A DNA stretch of 64,000 bases from Endocalyx cinctus (taxonomy: Eukaryota > Ascomycota > Sordariomycetes > Amphisphaeriales > Apiosporaceae): NCBI GenBank assembly GCA_001600455.1, contig BCKC01000005.1, positions 558,001 to 622,000 of the forward strand, in the 5' to 3' direction. The translations under genes and the position numbers were made by a program. This document shows, piece by piece, positions 1 through 14,155 of this stretch; within the stretch, counting starts at the first letter, position 1, and each line of letters starts with the position of its first letter. The notes beneath the pieces were generated by a model. It worked only from the letters and a program-made list of their open reading frames with translations. It did not search any database and was not told where the DNA came from.

Positions 1-759
1 CTTCTTGTACAAGGAGGAAATAAATTTGCCAGATGAGGGCTCAAGGAGATGGTAATACTTAGGCCAATTGGGCTACATTTTTTTGCTCACAGGTTAAAAT
101 TGTGTTGGTAGTTGGTTTATTCGTGTTTGAGTAGAAGATAGTTTTTGGAACACTTAATCGGCTCGCTACTTTTGCTCCGGAAGGGGAAAAAAAAGAATTT
201 ACCAACCTTAGCCAAAGCCCGCATGCCGGCAGCTCGACACTTTCGAATTTGATCTGTCATAGACGAGCCCGTGAGATCGATACCTAGTTTATCCACGAAC
301 CCTGGCTGGCTTGGCCGGTCCATCAAAGAGTGGCTCTGGGTCACCCACAACTCCTTCATGGTGGCCCAATCCGAGACGACGATGGTCCTCTGGTTTCCCA
401 ACATGCACTGGAAGATGCCGGATTTGAGCGCGCTGGCCCATTCCGAGAACACGGTACTGTCATTCTTGCCGGTCCTTCCGCCAAGCAGGTGAAGATGGCC
501 AACGAACGGCAGAGCCGTCGGTACTTGTGGAATTCCCTTGATGCGAGGGAAGTCTGACTTGTAGGATTCGGTCTATTTGTTACCTGTTAGGCAAGAGGGG
601 AGAATGCGGCTTCAAGTGCGGGATGCATGCAGGCATGGGCTTTGGAACAACACTTACGAGAAGTACGAGTATCAAAAAGCCTCCTACAACAGTAGCCAAA
701 CTCGTGAGCGAAAGCAGACCATTAGGAAGAGAATTTGTTACGTCAAGTGATGCTGACAT
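1..759 (-). CDS. Cytochrome P450, N-terminal part (partial, truncated by window edge)
   Basis: Exons read 759-658, 572-207 and 72-1, all in phase 0, and the gene continues past the left edge. Exon 1 gives a short N-terminal membrane anchor (SLATVVGGFLILVLL). Exon 2 carries the usual P450 start after the anchor: a KGIPQVP Pro-rich hinge, LPFVGHLHLLGG, then IFQCMLGNQRTIVVSDW and the RPSQPGF stretch. Exon 3 has WPKYYHLLEPSS, matching the helix B/C region of fungal class II P450s that resemble the CYP504 phenylacetate hydroxylases. The heme-binding Cys loop lies outside the window, so activity and family cannot be settled. The intron 2 donor is GTTGGT, a weak but GT-containing site. It is transcribed away from the flavin monooxygenase at 1583, which suggests co-regulation (inference). 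Likely location is the ER membrane. Confidence 0.85.
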
Positions 760-1582
760 CTCGAGTGGATGTTTACATTAATTCAAGGGTGTTTTCTTTT
801 CCGAATTGATTTATGACAAGACTATATGTAAACAGACATCTCTTGCTTATGATTCGATATCACATTTATGGCACATTACGGTATTAAATACTTATCCTAC
901 AATGATAATGGAACAACGTTACGAGTCATGTGAGATTGGCGTATGCTTGCTTCTATCACAAGTCCTATCATATGCAGGTCGAGAATAACAAGACATATTT
1001 TTACCAAGCATTTCAAAGCCCGTGTAACCTACTTACTTATGATTTCCCCAAAGTGAAATATCGATAGAAGATATCTCCAAAAAAAGAATAAAAGGAGGGG
1101 GTAGATAACGGGGTATTTCCGTTTGCGGGATCGCAACTAGTTTCCGATCGATCACATGGCCAATTAAAAGCTTCCCCGAACAGGAGGGTTTCCGGTACTT
1201 TGGTGGACAATTTCCGCTGTTATCGGGACGCGGGTTAGGAAGAGGGATTTCAGCATCGATCGAACACGTCAACGCTTGGGGCGATTAAAAATAAGTAGGA
1301 AAAAAAAAAGAAATTGAGTCACGTAGAGTAGTATCTCCTGTCAGATGGTGTATCACGAACCAACAACGAGTTGTGAGTGGCGGCCCCTGCCGATAAGTCG
1401 TACCACCATATCAGCAAGCTACCCTATTTAGAAGAATCCGATCTGGTTGTAAATTCGGCATTAAATAAAACGAAGAGCGCGAGTGAAGACAATTCAAGAG
1501 GTTTATATACTTGGGTTGATTACTGCTAAGCGTAATTCCTTCCCCTAAAGGCGGGCGTCATCCCTTCTTCTTGACTGAAGCC
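760..1582. promoter_or_regulatory. Shared divergent intergenic region between P450 and flavin monooxygenase
   Basis: About 0.8 kb separates the two start codons, and no coding frame is convincing here. A TATA-like TTTATATAC at about 1502-1510 lies some 75 bp upstream of the monooxygenase ATG. Both genes must take at least part of their promoters from this segment. No specific activator site was identified. Confidence 0.5.
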
Positions 1583-3163
1583 ATGGCTCCGAAACAGATC
1601 AAATTATCGTTCCTTGAGATCGCCAATGTCGGTGGTTATATGGCCTCCGGCCAGTGGAAGTAAGCGCTTGCTAGGCATATAAGCCCCCTCTTTCGACGAA
1701 AGCATCACTAATGTAATAACTTGATAGGCGTGATGATGACGTCTCGACGACAAAAGACACGTTGAAGTATTATACGGACCTGGCAAAATTAGCCGATAGG
1801 GGAAAGATATCTGCCATCTTTTTCGCCGACTGGTTCGTCGGCTTCGACGTGTATGGGGGAGGTCTCGATGCCTGTCTCCGGGCTGGGCATCAGGTTGCTC
1901 ACCTAGATCCCCTGGCGCTCGTGTCGGCTATGGCTGCGGTGACGGACAGCGTCGCGTTTGCAGTTACGCAGTCAACAACTTACTCAAAGCCTTACGTTCT
2001 CGCGAGACAATATTCCACCCTCGATCATATCACCGGTGGTCGATGTGCCTGGAACATTGTGACGAGCCATACCGAGAGTAGTGCTCAAGCGGTCGGATTT
2101 GACACCATTGTCCCGCACGACGAGCGGTATGTTATGGCCGATGAGTTTATGGATGTTGTTTACAAGTACGTACATTCTGTGTTTTTTTTTTTTCTTTCTC
2201 TGGGTTACGGAGATCTTAAATGTATTAATCCATATCACTTTTTTTTCTAGGTTATGGGAATCTTCATGGGCTCCAGACTCGATCGTGTTAGACAGAAAAA
2301 CCGGTTTCGGGTTCGACGCGGACAAGATCAAGAAGATAGAGCACCGGGGCAAGTACTTCCGGATGTCCGGCCGCAACCAAGTACACCCCTCGCCCCAGCG
2401 AACCCCGGTCCTCTTCCAAGCCGGCACGTCCAAGGCCGGGTCGGCGTTCGCGTGCAAGCACGCCGAGGCCATCTTCCTCAACACCTTCAACGTCGAGCAG
2501 GCGGCCAAGGTGATCTCGGAGATGCGCGCGGCCGCGTCCGCCAACGGCCGGGACCCGAATAGCCTCAAGTTCTTCCCTTGCATCATGCCCATCATCGGCC
2601 GGACGGCGGAAGAGGCTCGGGAGAAGTATAAGAAGGCGGCCGAGAACGCCGACCCGGTCGCCGGCCTCGCCCAGTTCAGCGGGTACACCGGTATCGACCT
2701 CGCCTCGTTCCCGCTCGACGAGCCCATGGACCTGAGTAAAGTCTCGCAGGCGATGGCCATCCAGGCCGTGTTTAACGCGCTCTCGGCCAGCGAGAAGGAG
2801 TCGTCCGGACACTGGACGCCCCGGCGGCTGGGGATGCAGATGGCGCTCGGCGGCTTGCACCCTTGCCCCGTGGGCACGGCGGAGGAGGTCGCGGACGTGT
2901 TCCAGAAGTGGGTCGAGGAGGCTGACGTGGACGGGTTCAACATTGGCAGCGTCACGAACCCGAGCAGCTGGGAGGACGTCGTCGACCTTCTGGTGCCGGT
3001 CTTGCAGGAGAGGGGCCTGTTCTGGAAGGACTACGATGTACCCGGCGGCACGTTCAGAGAAAATCTGCTAGGTCAGAAGGAGCTTCGTGACGATCATTAC
3101 GGCGCATCGTTTAAATGGGGGAGAGAAAAGTGGGTGGAAGCAACAGAATTTACACCCGAATAA
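1583..3163 (+). CDS. FMN-dependent monooxygenase, NtaA/SnaA/DszA (luciferase-like) family
   Basis: Exons 1583-1659, 1728-2165 and 2251-3163 give 475 residues, close to the usual 440-480 of the family; both introns are phase 2 with GTAAGC and GTACGT donors. The family uses reduced FMN, supplied by a separate reductase, to oxygenate substrates such as nitrilotriacetate, sulfonates or dibenzothiophene sulfone. Diagnostic sequence includes FFADW near residue 60, the long conserved block around TYSKPYVLARQYSTLDHIT and GRCAWNIVTS, LWESSWAPDSIVLDR, and the later HPSPQRTPVLFQAGTSKAG segment typical of NtaA-type proteins. The C-terminal part (GLHPCPVGTAEEVAD, DGFNIGS) also fits the TIM-barrel family. 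No signal peptide is seen, so it is probably cytosolic. The substrate cannot be told from sequence. It is divergent from the P450 on its left and may share its pathway (inference). Confidence 0.9.
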
Positions 3164-5414
3164 GCGGCAGGAGCATCAGCATCAAGTTCAATGCAAAGAG
3201 AACTATTAGCATATGCATATTTGATGGGAGTTCCAATTCAATTTGTATTTTCTTCTTTTTCGGAGTATTTACTATATGATTGTTTCGCGAATCAAAGTTT
3301 CCACAACTGAATCCTAGTGTTATGAAAACGAGGTTGAAAATGTATGTATATGTATCATATCGGAAGATGGCGATAGTACAACTAAACATGGTTACAGCAA
3401 GTGTTGACAAGGTCTTTGCTTGATGGCACGAAGGTTGGCGCTGTCCATCTAGGTAATACTTAACACCTTTTCGTGGTGGTGATAGATGTTTCCAGGCAAA
3501 AAAAAAAAAACATATAGCAACCAGCATATAACCACAGATAAGACTAATATAGTCACAACATAACCTATTATCCTATATATACTCTCCATTGTTATTCCTA
3601 TGAGTCAGGCACTGGAGTGCTTGACCAAAGTGTCGTGTAAAGGTTAGCTTGTAATATCCATACTTACATAGGCCTGTGATGAGGCTCGTTACTGATACTG
3701 TTTCGTTGACCACAATTTCTTCGGAAATGTTTTCGTCGATCAAGTGACTGAGGATTGAACCAACTGAGCATGTGTGAAAGCGACGATCTTAAAAGTGGTA
3801 TAAACTGATTTTTATGATACTTTCATAAAACAGAGTACTTCACTGTTTGGTCTACGAGACAAACCGATATTTTTCGTTCCTTGTTATGAACAACTTAGCA
3901 GTTGTCAGCCCCTAAAGAAGCGCCAGAAGATTACCAGCTACAGCTAAGTAGAGCTGTCAGTTCTTTTTTTTTTTTTTTTTTTTTTGGCGTTCATTACTCG
4001 TATACGTATTAGTGAAAGGAAAGCATGTTACGATTCATGCCTCCCACAGTGAACTTTCATCTACTGTATAATCCATGGATATTAGTGGTTTTTACGCATT
4101 GGCGAGTTCGTTTAAGGCTATCGGGGCACTCCCCCCCTTTCCAGATCGAATCTTGAAAGTAAGAGGAGGGATTAAAACCTCTGCCCACCTCGAATTTTAC
4201 TCCGTTCATTTTATTTCCCCTCTTCCTCACATGGGGTCAACATCTCATTATCATGGCATATACTTATCCTACTTACCTAATTTTTTTCAACTCTCCAGGT
4301 TCTCTTCTCCGTGATTATCTCTTCAATGGGTACTGATTCGAAAGATATCAGGATCGGGGTTTCCTCGTCGATGCGGTCTCGCGTCGTTTTGAAGGGTCGG
4401 TATTCTAGGGTTAGGAGCCCTTTGATGATCGTGCCCAACAATGATCGATTCCTGCTCAGCCTTTGACTAAGTTTTCCCCATTCTCTTTCAGAGATCGTCT
4501 GATGAGAAATCCGTATCTTGAATCGCAGCATTGCCTAGAGAGGTTCATGGTGTCGTGTAACTTTTCTACTCACATGCAAGACATAAAGCGGGCAATGCCA
4601 GACCACCAATTCCATCATCCCCGAGCTTTCAGCGATACCGTTAGACGTTAGCCTAGGTACCTACCACCATGGAATGTCATGGCCTGTCATCAACCCCATC
4701 GGTAAACCGCCACTCTTCGGATGTACGAGATAGATGGGATGCGAAAGAACAAAACGTAATAGCGGAAGTTAATTGTCGGGGAATCCGGGTTCTTGGGCAA
4801 GCGAAATATAGGGAGGACTACGGGTTCGGCGCTCGCGAAGGCTATCCTACTGCGTCCGAATGGTGAAAAGGCATAATATGGATTCCGGGATCGGCCACCT
4901 CTTTTATCAACAGCATGAAGAAAACAATTCATCACGACCCTGTGCGTAACACAGGGTCTTACATTTTGATTTGTTCGGTATAAATAACAAAACAACCTCC
5001 CCAACACGTAAGTACTCTAACCCCTTGCCCATACAAAGATGGGCCCTTATAATGGCCTCCTGTAACGCCTGAAAATGCTAGCTGAACATGAGAGCAGATA
5101 CTTTCCGCCTATAAACACTAGCTGACATCGATAAATGATTTTTTAAAGTAAAGAAAAGACGGATGATTGATTGAAAGGAATAAACAAATGACGAGCCAGA
5201 TTCAAAATAAAAACAAAAATATGTCGGGGATTATGTGCAAGTTTGGAGGGTATCAAATCAACGCTGCTAATTCGTTCAACAGTCCTTGGGCCGGTATTGC
5301 GAAAGCATATTTGAAAGGATAAAGCAGCGAAAACCAAAAAGAAGAAAGCAAGGCGAAACGCAACGAAACGAAACGAGGATTATTCCGAGCATCATATCGC
5401 GTAACTTCATGGGA
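3164..5414. other. Intergenic DNA, AT-rich, with T22 tract
   Basis: No frame here has coding composition or recognisable domains. The segment holds A/T homopolymers, including a run of about 22 T at 3964-3985, and a CCTAGGTACC motif near 4642. The left end should include the 3' UTR of the flavin monooxygenase and the right end that of the coiled-coil gene. Confidence 0.6.
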
Positions 5415-6641
5415 TCATTTCGTGTAACTCTTCGAGCTGGAAAGCATTTTTTGTCTGGCGGCAAAGGTGCTGCTTTGGAAGCCGGCAACGTCGACGCGAC
5501 CACGCGTCGGTGTTGAGGAGAAGATGGGAGAAGACGACTGCGAGCTACTAATCGAGTAGGAGCGCACGGTCGGCGAGGGCGTGGGCGGCATAGAATCAAA
5601 AGGCGACGGGGCATAGATGGGTCCCACGGGCACAATCTCAATCGTTTCGATGGGAGACATGCTAAGCGAGTTGGCTTTTTCTTCTAGTCGAGCACGTTCT
5701 TCTTCAACCCTAGCTTTCTCTTCATCGATGTCAGTTCTGCATCTGTAGAGATGGTCAGTATACATTGGTGGGGGAATTTTCGATTTCATCGTCGTCATTA
5801 TTACTCACTGGTCGATCTTGTCGTCCAGCTTCTTGAGCTTCGTTTCCCAAGCCTTGGTGATGGTTCGGATCTTGGCATCGTCGGGCAGCATGGTGACTTG
5901 TCGCTGCAGTTTCTCCAAGGCGGTGCTACCACGAGAGATGTCGTGATCGAGTAGGGTGGCACGGCCGTCGATGGTGTTGAGGTTGTCTTCGACAACTTCG
6001 ACTCTTTGGCTTAGAGACTTGGCTCGACTATCGATGACGCGTACACCATCGTCGATAGCTTCGATCCTCTGGGAAGAAGTGCGGGTCTTGGAGTCCAGGG
6101 CGCGTAGAGTCTCTTCGGCGGTCTCCAGGCGTTGGCCAAATCCTCTCTGCATAATTTGGGAAGCTTCATGGTCTAATTGCTTGCTGTCCAATTCCTTGAT
6201 GACTTCTTCCAGGATTTCCATTTTTTGACCCAAGGCCTCGACGACCTCTAAACGCGAGCTCAGAGAGCGATGAACGCGACTGATAGCTCTCTCGAAACCC
6301 TCGGTCTTTTCGTCCAAGACCTTTTGGAATCGGGCCTCCATAGCAGCAATGCGCTCGGACAAAACTTTCTCAATTGTCTCCGCATCAGCGGAAGCGGCCT
6401 TCAGGGTCTTCCTTGCCTTCTTTCCGCTTAAAATTCGCCATATTAACAAGGTAAACAGTGTGGCTACGATGATTGCCGAAGCGGTGACAATTGTTTGTTG
6501 ATCCAACGAGGTCACGGGATCATCGGGAATAAATGTAGCGGTGACATGTCGCGTAGCTGGTAGCGCCAAAGGTTTCTGTTCTTCACCTTCTTCGGGGAAA
6601 ATCTCAGATAATAATTTGGCCCAATCTGCAAAACTTGCCAT
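5415..6641 (-). CDS. Single-pass membrane protein with long coiled coil, unknown function
   Basis: Exon 1 6641-5809 and exon 2 5742-5415 give about 386 residues; an alternative acceptor 6 nt further on (exon 2 from 5736) also keeps the frame. The ATG at 6641 was chosen because translation there begins MASFADWAKLLSEIF; an in-frame ATG at 6725 would only add a basic stretch of poor coding quality. Residues about 50-71 (TIVTASAIIVATLFTLLIWR) form one transmembrane helix followed by basic GKKARK. Residues about 75-295 are a near-continuous amphipathic coiled coil rich in Glu, Arg and Leu, with repeating units of the type LDSK/IDSR/IDGR. The C-terminus is Ser/Pro-rich. No enzyme motif is visible. 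A membrane-tethering or organelle-contact role is possible, but that is inference only. Confidence 0.8.
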
Positions 6642-9600
6642 CGCGATAAAATAGGATGGGATGAAATAAAACGATCTCTGTGAATAATTTTCTCTACGAA
6701 AGAAAACAACTGGAGCTTTGAACAAACATAAAAAGAAAGGAAAAAAAAGAATGGATTTGGAGCTATTCGCTTTTAGCGAAATGCGAAGCTATTCAAATGC
6801 ACGGACCAATGATTCCCACTAATTACCACGTGCTATTTTTATGATAAGCCAATCATCGTCAAACAGCAAAACAGATAGCTACGCTGGCCATTTTGACAGC
6901 GCGTCACAAGTGGATATTTCCACACCGACAGTTCATTCACCTGAGTTGTTACTTAAAGATTTTCTCGTAGTTGGACATATGATACGTTACGTAGGAGTTC
7001 ATCCACGCATATTTTCTATCCTAGATGTTATTTTTACGTGTTCTGATTTGAATTCTTTCATCCGGATCGTGTAACTTTGTACATGGTAAATTTATTTACC
7101 TAACACCTAAAAATAAAGATCAAATCAATCTAAGATAGACGGATATTTAGATCAGCCCGGAGAGAGATTAAACAGATCACCGGACGTGACCGTCTAATAA
7201 AAAAAAAAGAATAATAAAAGAATCAGTATAATTATCATTTGTACACGTTACCGCCTCCTTAATATTAAATAGGATATCTGAATGTTTCATATCTCTAACG
7301 GACACAGCGAAATCCATAAATTGTTGCCATGTCATTCATGCCTCGTCCCTTAAGTCTAATTAATAGTTCCAAACTTCTAGAAGGAAGGGTACTTCACCTA
7401 ACGACGACTGACCAAACCTAAGCGTAGCTAACCCAACTAGTTGGTGAAGGTGACATGTCTGAACAGCTATTAATTAGATAGCTCATAGGTCAGAAAACGC
7501 GTACAAACCTGAATCTTTCAGTTCAAAAGAGGTCCGGTCACTTACCTGACTACCTGGTTTGATAGGTATGGCAGAATATTATCACATGTCTTATCTCGGT
7601 GTATTCAGTTTTCTCGTTCTGGGACCATATAATTTTATAATGTATGAAAAATGGACATATGAGAAGCTATCGACATTATATACCCATCTTAATAGTCAAA
7701 TCAGATACCAACAAAAAAAAAAAAGTGTCTCCTCGATGCGGTGTCATGGAATGCTGTGGACTGGTTAAGGGATATTGTAAATTAAATGTTTTAGGGGAAC
7801 ATCATCATGATTTCACCTCTCATAGTAACTATGAATTATAACATGGTGCTTTGTTTAACAACAGAGATCGATATTGTACCAGAAACTGAGCAACTTGAAT
7901 ACCGTCACCCATTTATTAGGGTTATCGACCACATACATCTCTTATAGTTTGCATATTCATTACGACTACGCTATGGATTGTCGTAACCATGGTGCGTTCG
8001 TGTAAAGGAAAAGTCTGTGCCGGCAGAAGAGGGTAGGAACCAGTTGTATTACGAAGTACTCAGTTCTTAGAGTTATGTACCTGCTTAATAGCTAGGTTCA
8101 CTCTTGCACCCAAACCTTTCCATGATCTTTACACCATCTTTGACCAAATTCTGGCCTTCCTAATCGACGAACGAGGTGTTGAAACTTATCACGTGGTATC
8201 ATACTCTTCTCCTGCATCAAAGATAGTCTCCGGGGGAGCATCCCAGTCTGCTTGGTTGCTGTAAGGGAATAGGAGTAATACGCCGGAGCGTAGGATAGCG
8301 CAGTTATATAGTCGGAGCTGAGAAGTAGGGCAAAAGTGCAGTTTAAGAGCCGAATAGCTACTGTATTGATTCTTGAACTTCTTACTCTATCTACGAAGCG
8401 GAAGTCTCCCCTTTATAATATAGACGCATCCTGCTGAGGCTACGCGGAGGAAAGTCGTAGGCACGCGGCTTAGACTAATTACACAATAAACTAGTACTCC
8501 TGATAGTTGCTAAGTTGCACTTGACTCCTCTTGCCAGAGAACCAGAGTAATTACATTGCGAGGATCTTTGAAGAAAATTGACATAACTATACCAAATTAA
8601 CATCATCAGTTCATTTCTTTAAGGAAACACCTAAACCCGTAGATATGGTGTTAGCTATAAACAAATATTGACAGCTACTGCCAAAGTATGGAAGGCAAAC
8701 CCAAGAAGCGCAGGCAGTCAAGGAAGCAGGTCTTAAAATATTCTACCAGTATATTTATGAATCTCATTGTATAGTAATATACATCTAGGTAATAATTAGG
8801 CGTTCCCCTGAATGATATATCACTTAGAAGCTAGCCTGAGTAATAATAATGGCTGTTCTCCTATTTCCCAGCTCTTGAGGTAATAGTTAAAGCATCAAAT
8901 TGTCATAGATATCTCATACCACAAGACTTTGAATATTTATATTAAGAAGTTGAGATAATTATAATTTCCTGGAGTACCAACGGGTTCTTTCTCTTGTATT
9001 ATTATAATTATAAACAAGCCCCGTGGGTTCTAATGCCCGACTCGTTCAGATTGTTCTATCAAGTCAGAACGCAGTTAAGAAAACGCTTTGAATAAAATAA
9101 AAATGAAGTATTGTTACCTTTTTACCTTTAACTTGGACTTGACTAGGGACTGAGGTCATTCTATAGGTATCTAACTCAACTATATTAAATCATAACTATA
9201 TCAGGGGCTATGCGACAACATATGGGTATCAACACTGATAAAACTTTGACAGGATGCTTACACCCTGAGCATATTAGACTTAACAGTCACTATCAAAGTA
9301 TGACGATATATATTAGAGCTTAACATAGTACTCCTCCACGTATTTTCCCTCTTTCTCTAGACGATATCATCAACTACTACGTAGACGTATGTATATGCCC
9401 TTGTGCTTCTAACTCTCTATTCCATGCTCGATAAGTTATTTGTTATACTAGTCTACTCCAACGTTTGTCTACTCATGTAAAAACAAATACATCGATATAG
9501 TGAGCCAAAAATACATATCATCGCCCCTTTAATTAGCCTGGGGTTTCTGTCTTCTCTGAGAGACATCGCATCACAGTCAAAATATCGACGTCGAGACAGG

Positions 9601-12600
9601 TAGATCACCACTACAAATCATAACCCCTTACAAAAATCTAGAAATATTTCATGATGTTAAGAAAATCAAATCGAATACTTTTCTTCTAATCTGTTAAAGC
9701 TAGTATAAACAACCAGATCGTATACTCCTACAATACGACCACTTCCTTTCTCGGCACCTCGAGGCTTTGTTCTTGGAAGTACCACTTGTGCAATTCCTCA
9801 ATAGGGGTGACTTATGCACCATTGATCCTCTTACCACCTTTCAGAAGCGATGATCTTACTCTTTATACTATGTTGGGAAGCGACACTGCTTGGCAGACAA
9901 GGTAAGGTAGAGAGACCGGCTAATACGACAGCTGTCTAGTTAGTTTCAATCGGTCGATTGAGATCATGAAGAACTGACAATTAATTTATTCCTGTACATT
10001 GGAGCCTGCATGCTGAATGTTTACTTTATCATGTCTCGTGAATCTTGGATAAGAGCGTCTTGGGTTTGATTTACGATTAACGAATGCTATGCTTAGCCCT
10101 TACTGAAATTACAATGCGTTGAGCAGCCTGGGCTGGTAAAGGTTATATTATCTCCGCTCCGTTGTTGAACCCTTTTTTTTTTCCATAATTTACTCTCCTC
10201 GGTCGAAAAGAAAGTACGATACACTAAGTTGCTTATGGTGAAGCGTTAACCCGTGAGATGCGATACGGGATAATTACGTTAATTCTAGCAAATTCTATCG
10301 CACAAAGTTTCCGGGACCCGATATCCGTCTAATCATGATGACACTATTTACTAGGTTCTCATCACCATCGTATTCTGACCGACATGAAGCTGATATTACC
10401 AAAGTATGGATATCATGATGATACGTTTTACTCTTGCATTAGTCTTCTGCGCGAGCATTCCTACGGCCTAGGATCTACTGGTTCGCCCCCCAGAAAGCGT
10501 AGAGTCGACCGAATCATGAGATAATTGGATGAATGCTACCTACCTATGTATATGGATATTTTTATACATATGTATAAGCACCTTTTTTCTTCTCCTCATT
10601 CTCCGGATAAAATAGATGCTTACCAATAAAGCTGCATCGACATTGCATCTGAATGGAAAAAACCACAATATTGTCGTATTCATGAATAATAGAGATGCTG
10701 GATGATAACGTCTCTGCGTCAAAATGAGGAAAAAAAGAAATTGTTGAGAGTCTGTGATAGAATTTTCTATCTCGCTAATCACATCACGTTAAAAAAAAGG
10801 ACGATCGCAGTCATGGGTCTCTTATCTGTAACTCCGAGCCACGCGAGAAAAGAAAGAGAGGAATGATTGTTGAATTTTCCTTGTAGATCTAGTCTGGACC
10901 AAACAGACCCTGCATATCGTTGAGCTCCTTCGTCTTGCTCGCCTGCCTAGGCGAGCGATGAAGGAGCAATAGCCTACTTGTCATCCTTGTCTAAAGTATC
11001 CCGTAATCGAGTATTAATGCAAATAGGAATACGGAATGAATCAGGACTAAAAAAGTTCTTTTATACATCAAACCACGTTTATTTCCGATGAGCTTATTAT
11101 AAGCTTTAATCCAAGTATTATCTAGCTGTCTAGGTTAATGCATCCTTAATGCTCGGACAGCGGATGGCGGGTAGCGGGTAGCTAGCACGTGTCGATCTAC
11201 TTGCTAGGGGGCGAACATCTAAAGTTCTATTTCGAGGGACATATTTGTGTTGTGGTGCAAATGTCATAGCTATCAGGTGGCGAAATTCTTATGCTTGGGT
11301 AAGCACCGAAAATAAAGAATATTAAGACCTCTTTAGGAGAAAAGTTTTCTGACGCACATAACCCATCATCATACAATGTGAGATAGATGCCTTAATCACA
11401 ACGTGATTATCACCGTGTATGCGATCGAGGTAGGCTCGCAGCTATAGGAGGATTCCTAACTGGAGCGGAAAGAGGGGAATGGGAATGGGAATGGGAACGG
11501 GAACGGGGAGGGGGGGAATCCTGCATTCTCAACCTTAGATTTTAAGATCGCGGCTCTCTTGCATGATTCATATGTCGTTTTTAATCTGCATATATGAAGA
11601 AGAAGCAAAGCGACGATTGAATTAAATGAACGTAAGAGAATCCCCTTGTTGGAGTGTAGCCGTTATATTATTTTCCGTTACGGGTGAATCTGCACGTTTT
11701 GTGACGAATGAATGTTGCGAGGTACCAAAGAAATGTTAATTCAGGTCGCTCAACGTTAGGTACTGCGCCGTTAGTGACGTGTCACCCATTGCGGCTCACC
11801 TTGTTACGCCAGTTTATCTTCATGTACACCTACGGCATATACCTAGGTTACTACCTACTACCTACCACCTATGTAATCATTCTACCCCAATGAATCAAAA
11901 ACGAGAAGCAAGGAATAGGAGGATGGAGGGAGACATCGAATGGACATACATGGCCGGAGCAACCGAATCGCAAGGTCAAATTCAAACGCATAAGGCATGA
12001 TACACAGGATATATACCCAGTCGGTTAGATCTTGTTGTGTCGTAACCAGCGCGATCGAATCAACTTCAGACAGCATGGCAAGGAGTATACGCGCGCGATG
12101 TCTTGGCTAATTGAGATAATCCTTTCTTCATACGCCGTCCATTACATTGCATAATCTGGAAAAAGTTCTGTTTATCGAGAGCTTATTAGTCGAAGAATAC
12201 AGGTACAGACGCAACCTGTTCCTGGCCAAAGAAGAAGACGAAGAGAAAAAAAATTTTTTTTTTATGAGGTAGGATGGATTTGATTTGAGTAATTCGACCT
12301 GTACCCTGAATCCTACTTCACCCACTCGGAAGGACGGGGGAGAGAGTATGTGAAGGGAGGACTTACACTAGTACCTCAAAAGACCCTGACAATACACCAA
12401 ATAAGGGTGTACGTAGAAAACAAGAAGAAAAGAAGCCAAAAACGCCATTTCAGGGGTTAGATAGTCAAATCGAATTTCTTTCAGAATTCCATCTATCGAT
12501 TCAACCATCTCCGCCTTGATCCTAATAGAGCGGAGTAGTCTAGGGTTCACGATAAGTTCGAACAGGGAAAAAGCCACAGGGACCAAGAAATTGCATCTTC

Positions 12601-14155
12601 CAAGCCATCTCCAAAACATAGATCTCCCGATTCATTCATTAATCATTCCTTACAAGTTATTGAAATGACAATTCCTTTTCTTCTTTTTTTCTTATTCTTT
12701 CTTTTCGATAGTAATCGGGGATTCAAATTGCGTACGTATACCTTTTAAAAGAATGGAGAATTAAACAAAATAAAAAATAAAATAAAAAATAATTTATACT
12801 GAAATTAGTTATACTAGGTAAGTAGATGGTAGAGTACTTTATATCTATTAATTATATTTGAAGTTTCATTGCCCCTCATCCCAAGCTTTCAGGGTGAATT
12901 TTTACTGGTGGCTGTTTACGCTACAACTTACCTCTACCCACTAAACCCTACCCGCCCGCGACCATCTGTTACGGGTCTCGGGCTAGATTCCCGTCCTTTG
13001 TAACCTCGTCACCTGCAAAGATGTACAAGTCACGGAAACCTCGGCATCTTATTGGGGTTTCGATCTTCGCCTATCAATTATCCCGTCGTTCTTCCACGTA
13101 ACAGGCAGAACAGATAGTTTTTTTTTTTTTTTTTCGTCTCTATCTCTTCTTTCTTTACCTTCTCATTATAGCTTCAAGCGTATCTATAATTTCCGTACGT
13201 ACGTACATAGTATCTTGTACTCAAAGGTAAAGTGGCAAGTGTGGCTGTTTTTTTATTCATTCTCTATGATGAGTGATGAGTGATGATACCTAATCTCGTC
13301 ATAATGAAGAGACAAAAGCAATAATCATCTTACGATTTGAGTACCCCCATCCTACGATGACCTACACATTCCTTCTTTTCATATTTCTTTATCAACCCCT
13401 TGTTATGCCCAGATTCCAGTACTGCAGTATGATGTAGAGTACGTGGTGCTTATTTTTTACACGAATTATCAGAAACGAAATCGTTGTTGCTGAGATCATG
13501 AACTTTCAAGCCCTCCAAAAATAAACGAGCAAGTACAATTAATAAGTGTGAAAAAATTTTATATACTTGTACATAATAAAAGAAAAAGATTTATTTTCTT
13601 TCTTGATATTCGTATTGACACATAAGGGGCCATGATTCGGTGTCGGAACCATCAGTCCCGATACTTCACCGAAGGCGAACTACCTACCTAGTAGCCTACC
13701 ACATGGCGGCGCAGTCGCCGTCGTATAGAAACATGATTTTAAATACTTTCTGAATAAGTTTTCTCCTTCTAGCTGATTAATAGTTCCGGTTAACTTTCAC
13801 GGACGGTGCAAATCGGGACCGATGTTTCATCCATTTCTTCTACATGATAAACGCCGCCACGTACCCGATATATAGGGCTCTTTGCTCAGGGCTCGCTACG
13901 CTGCGCGACGACATCATTTCAATATATTAAAAGCATCACATCCCTTCCGTAACAAGTAAGTGGCATTTGAAACAACCACAAATATATGTATGCGGGTGTA
14001 TAGGGGAGATATGCCCGTGCTAAGTGGAAAAGAACACAAAGTGAACTCTTTGGGGGAGCAGCATAACTAGGTATCTATCAATCTTCGAGTACATATCGAT
14101 CGAGCTCGCAGATTGGACGAGCATGAACAAGATAGATTGCGCGCAGTAATACCTG
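6642..14155. other. Gene desert 1 (left part), AT-rich
   Basis: About 7.5 kb without a supportable gene. Open frames are short, lack coding bias and match nothing I recognise. The stretch at 8.0-10.6 kb is especially rich in TA dinucleotides and stop codons in all frames, as expected of old repeats mutated by RIP, but I could not identify a transposon protein in it. A/T homopolymers and a GGGAAT-type purine run near 11470-11515 are present. Confidence 0.55.

Noticed and set aside
1984..2955. Long minus-strand open frame opposite the flavin monooxygenase
   Set aside because: It is a shadow of the GC-rich plus-strand exons; the plus strand has clear NtaA-family motifs and splice sites.
8180..8320. 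Minus-strand stretch reading SNQADWDAPPETIFDAG
   Set aside because: It was considered as a retroelement chromodomain or linker fragment, but it is too short and isolated to assign.
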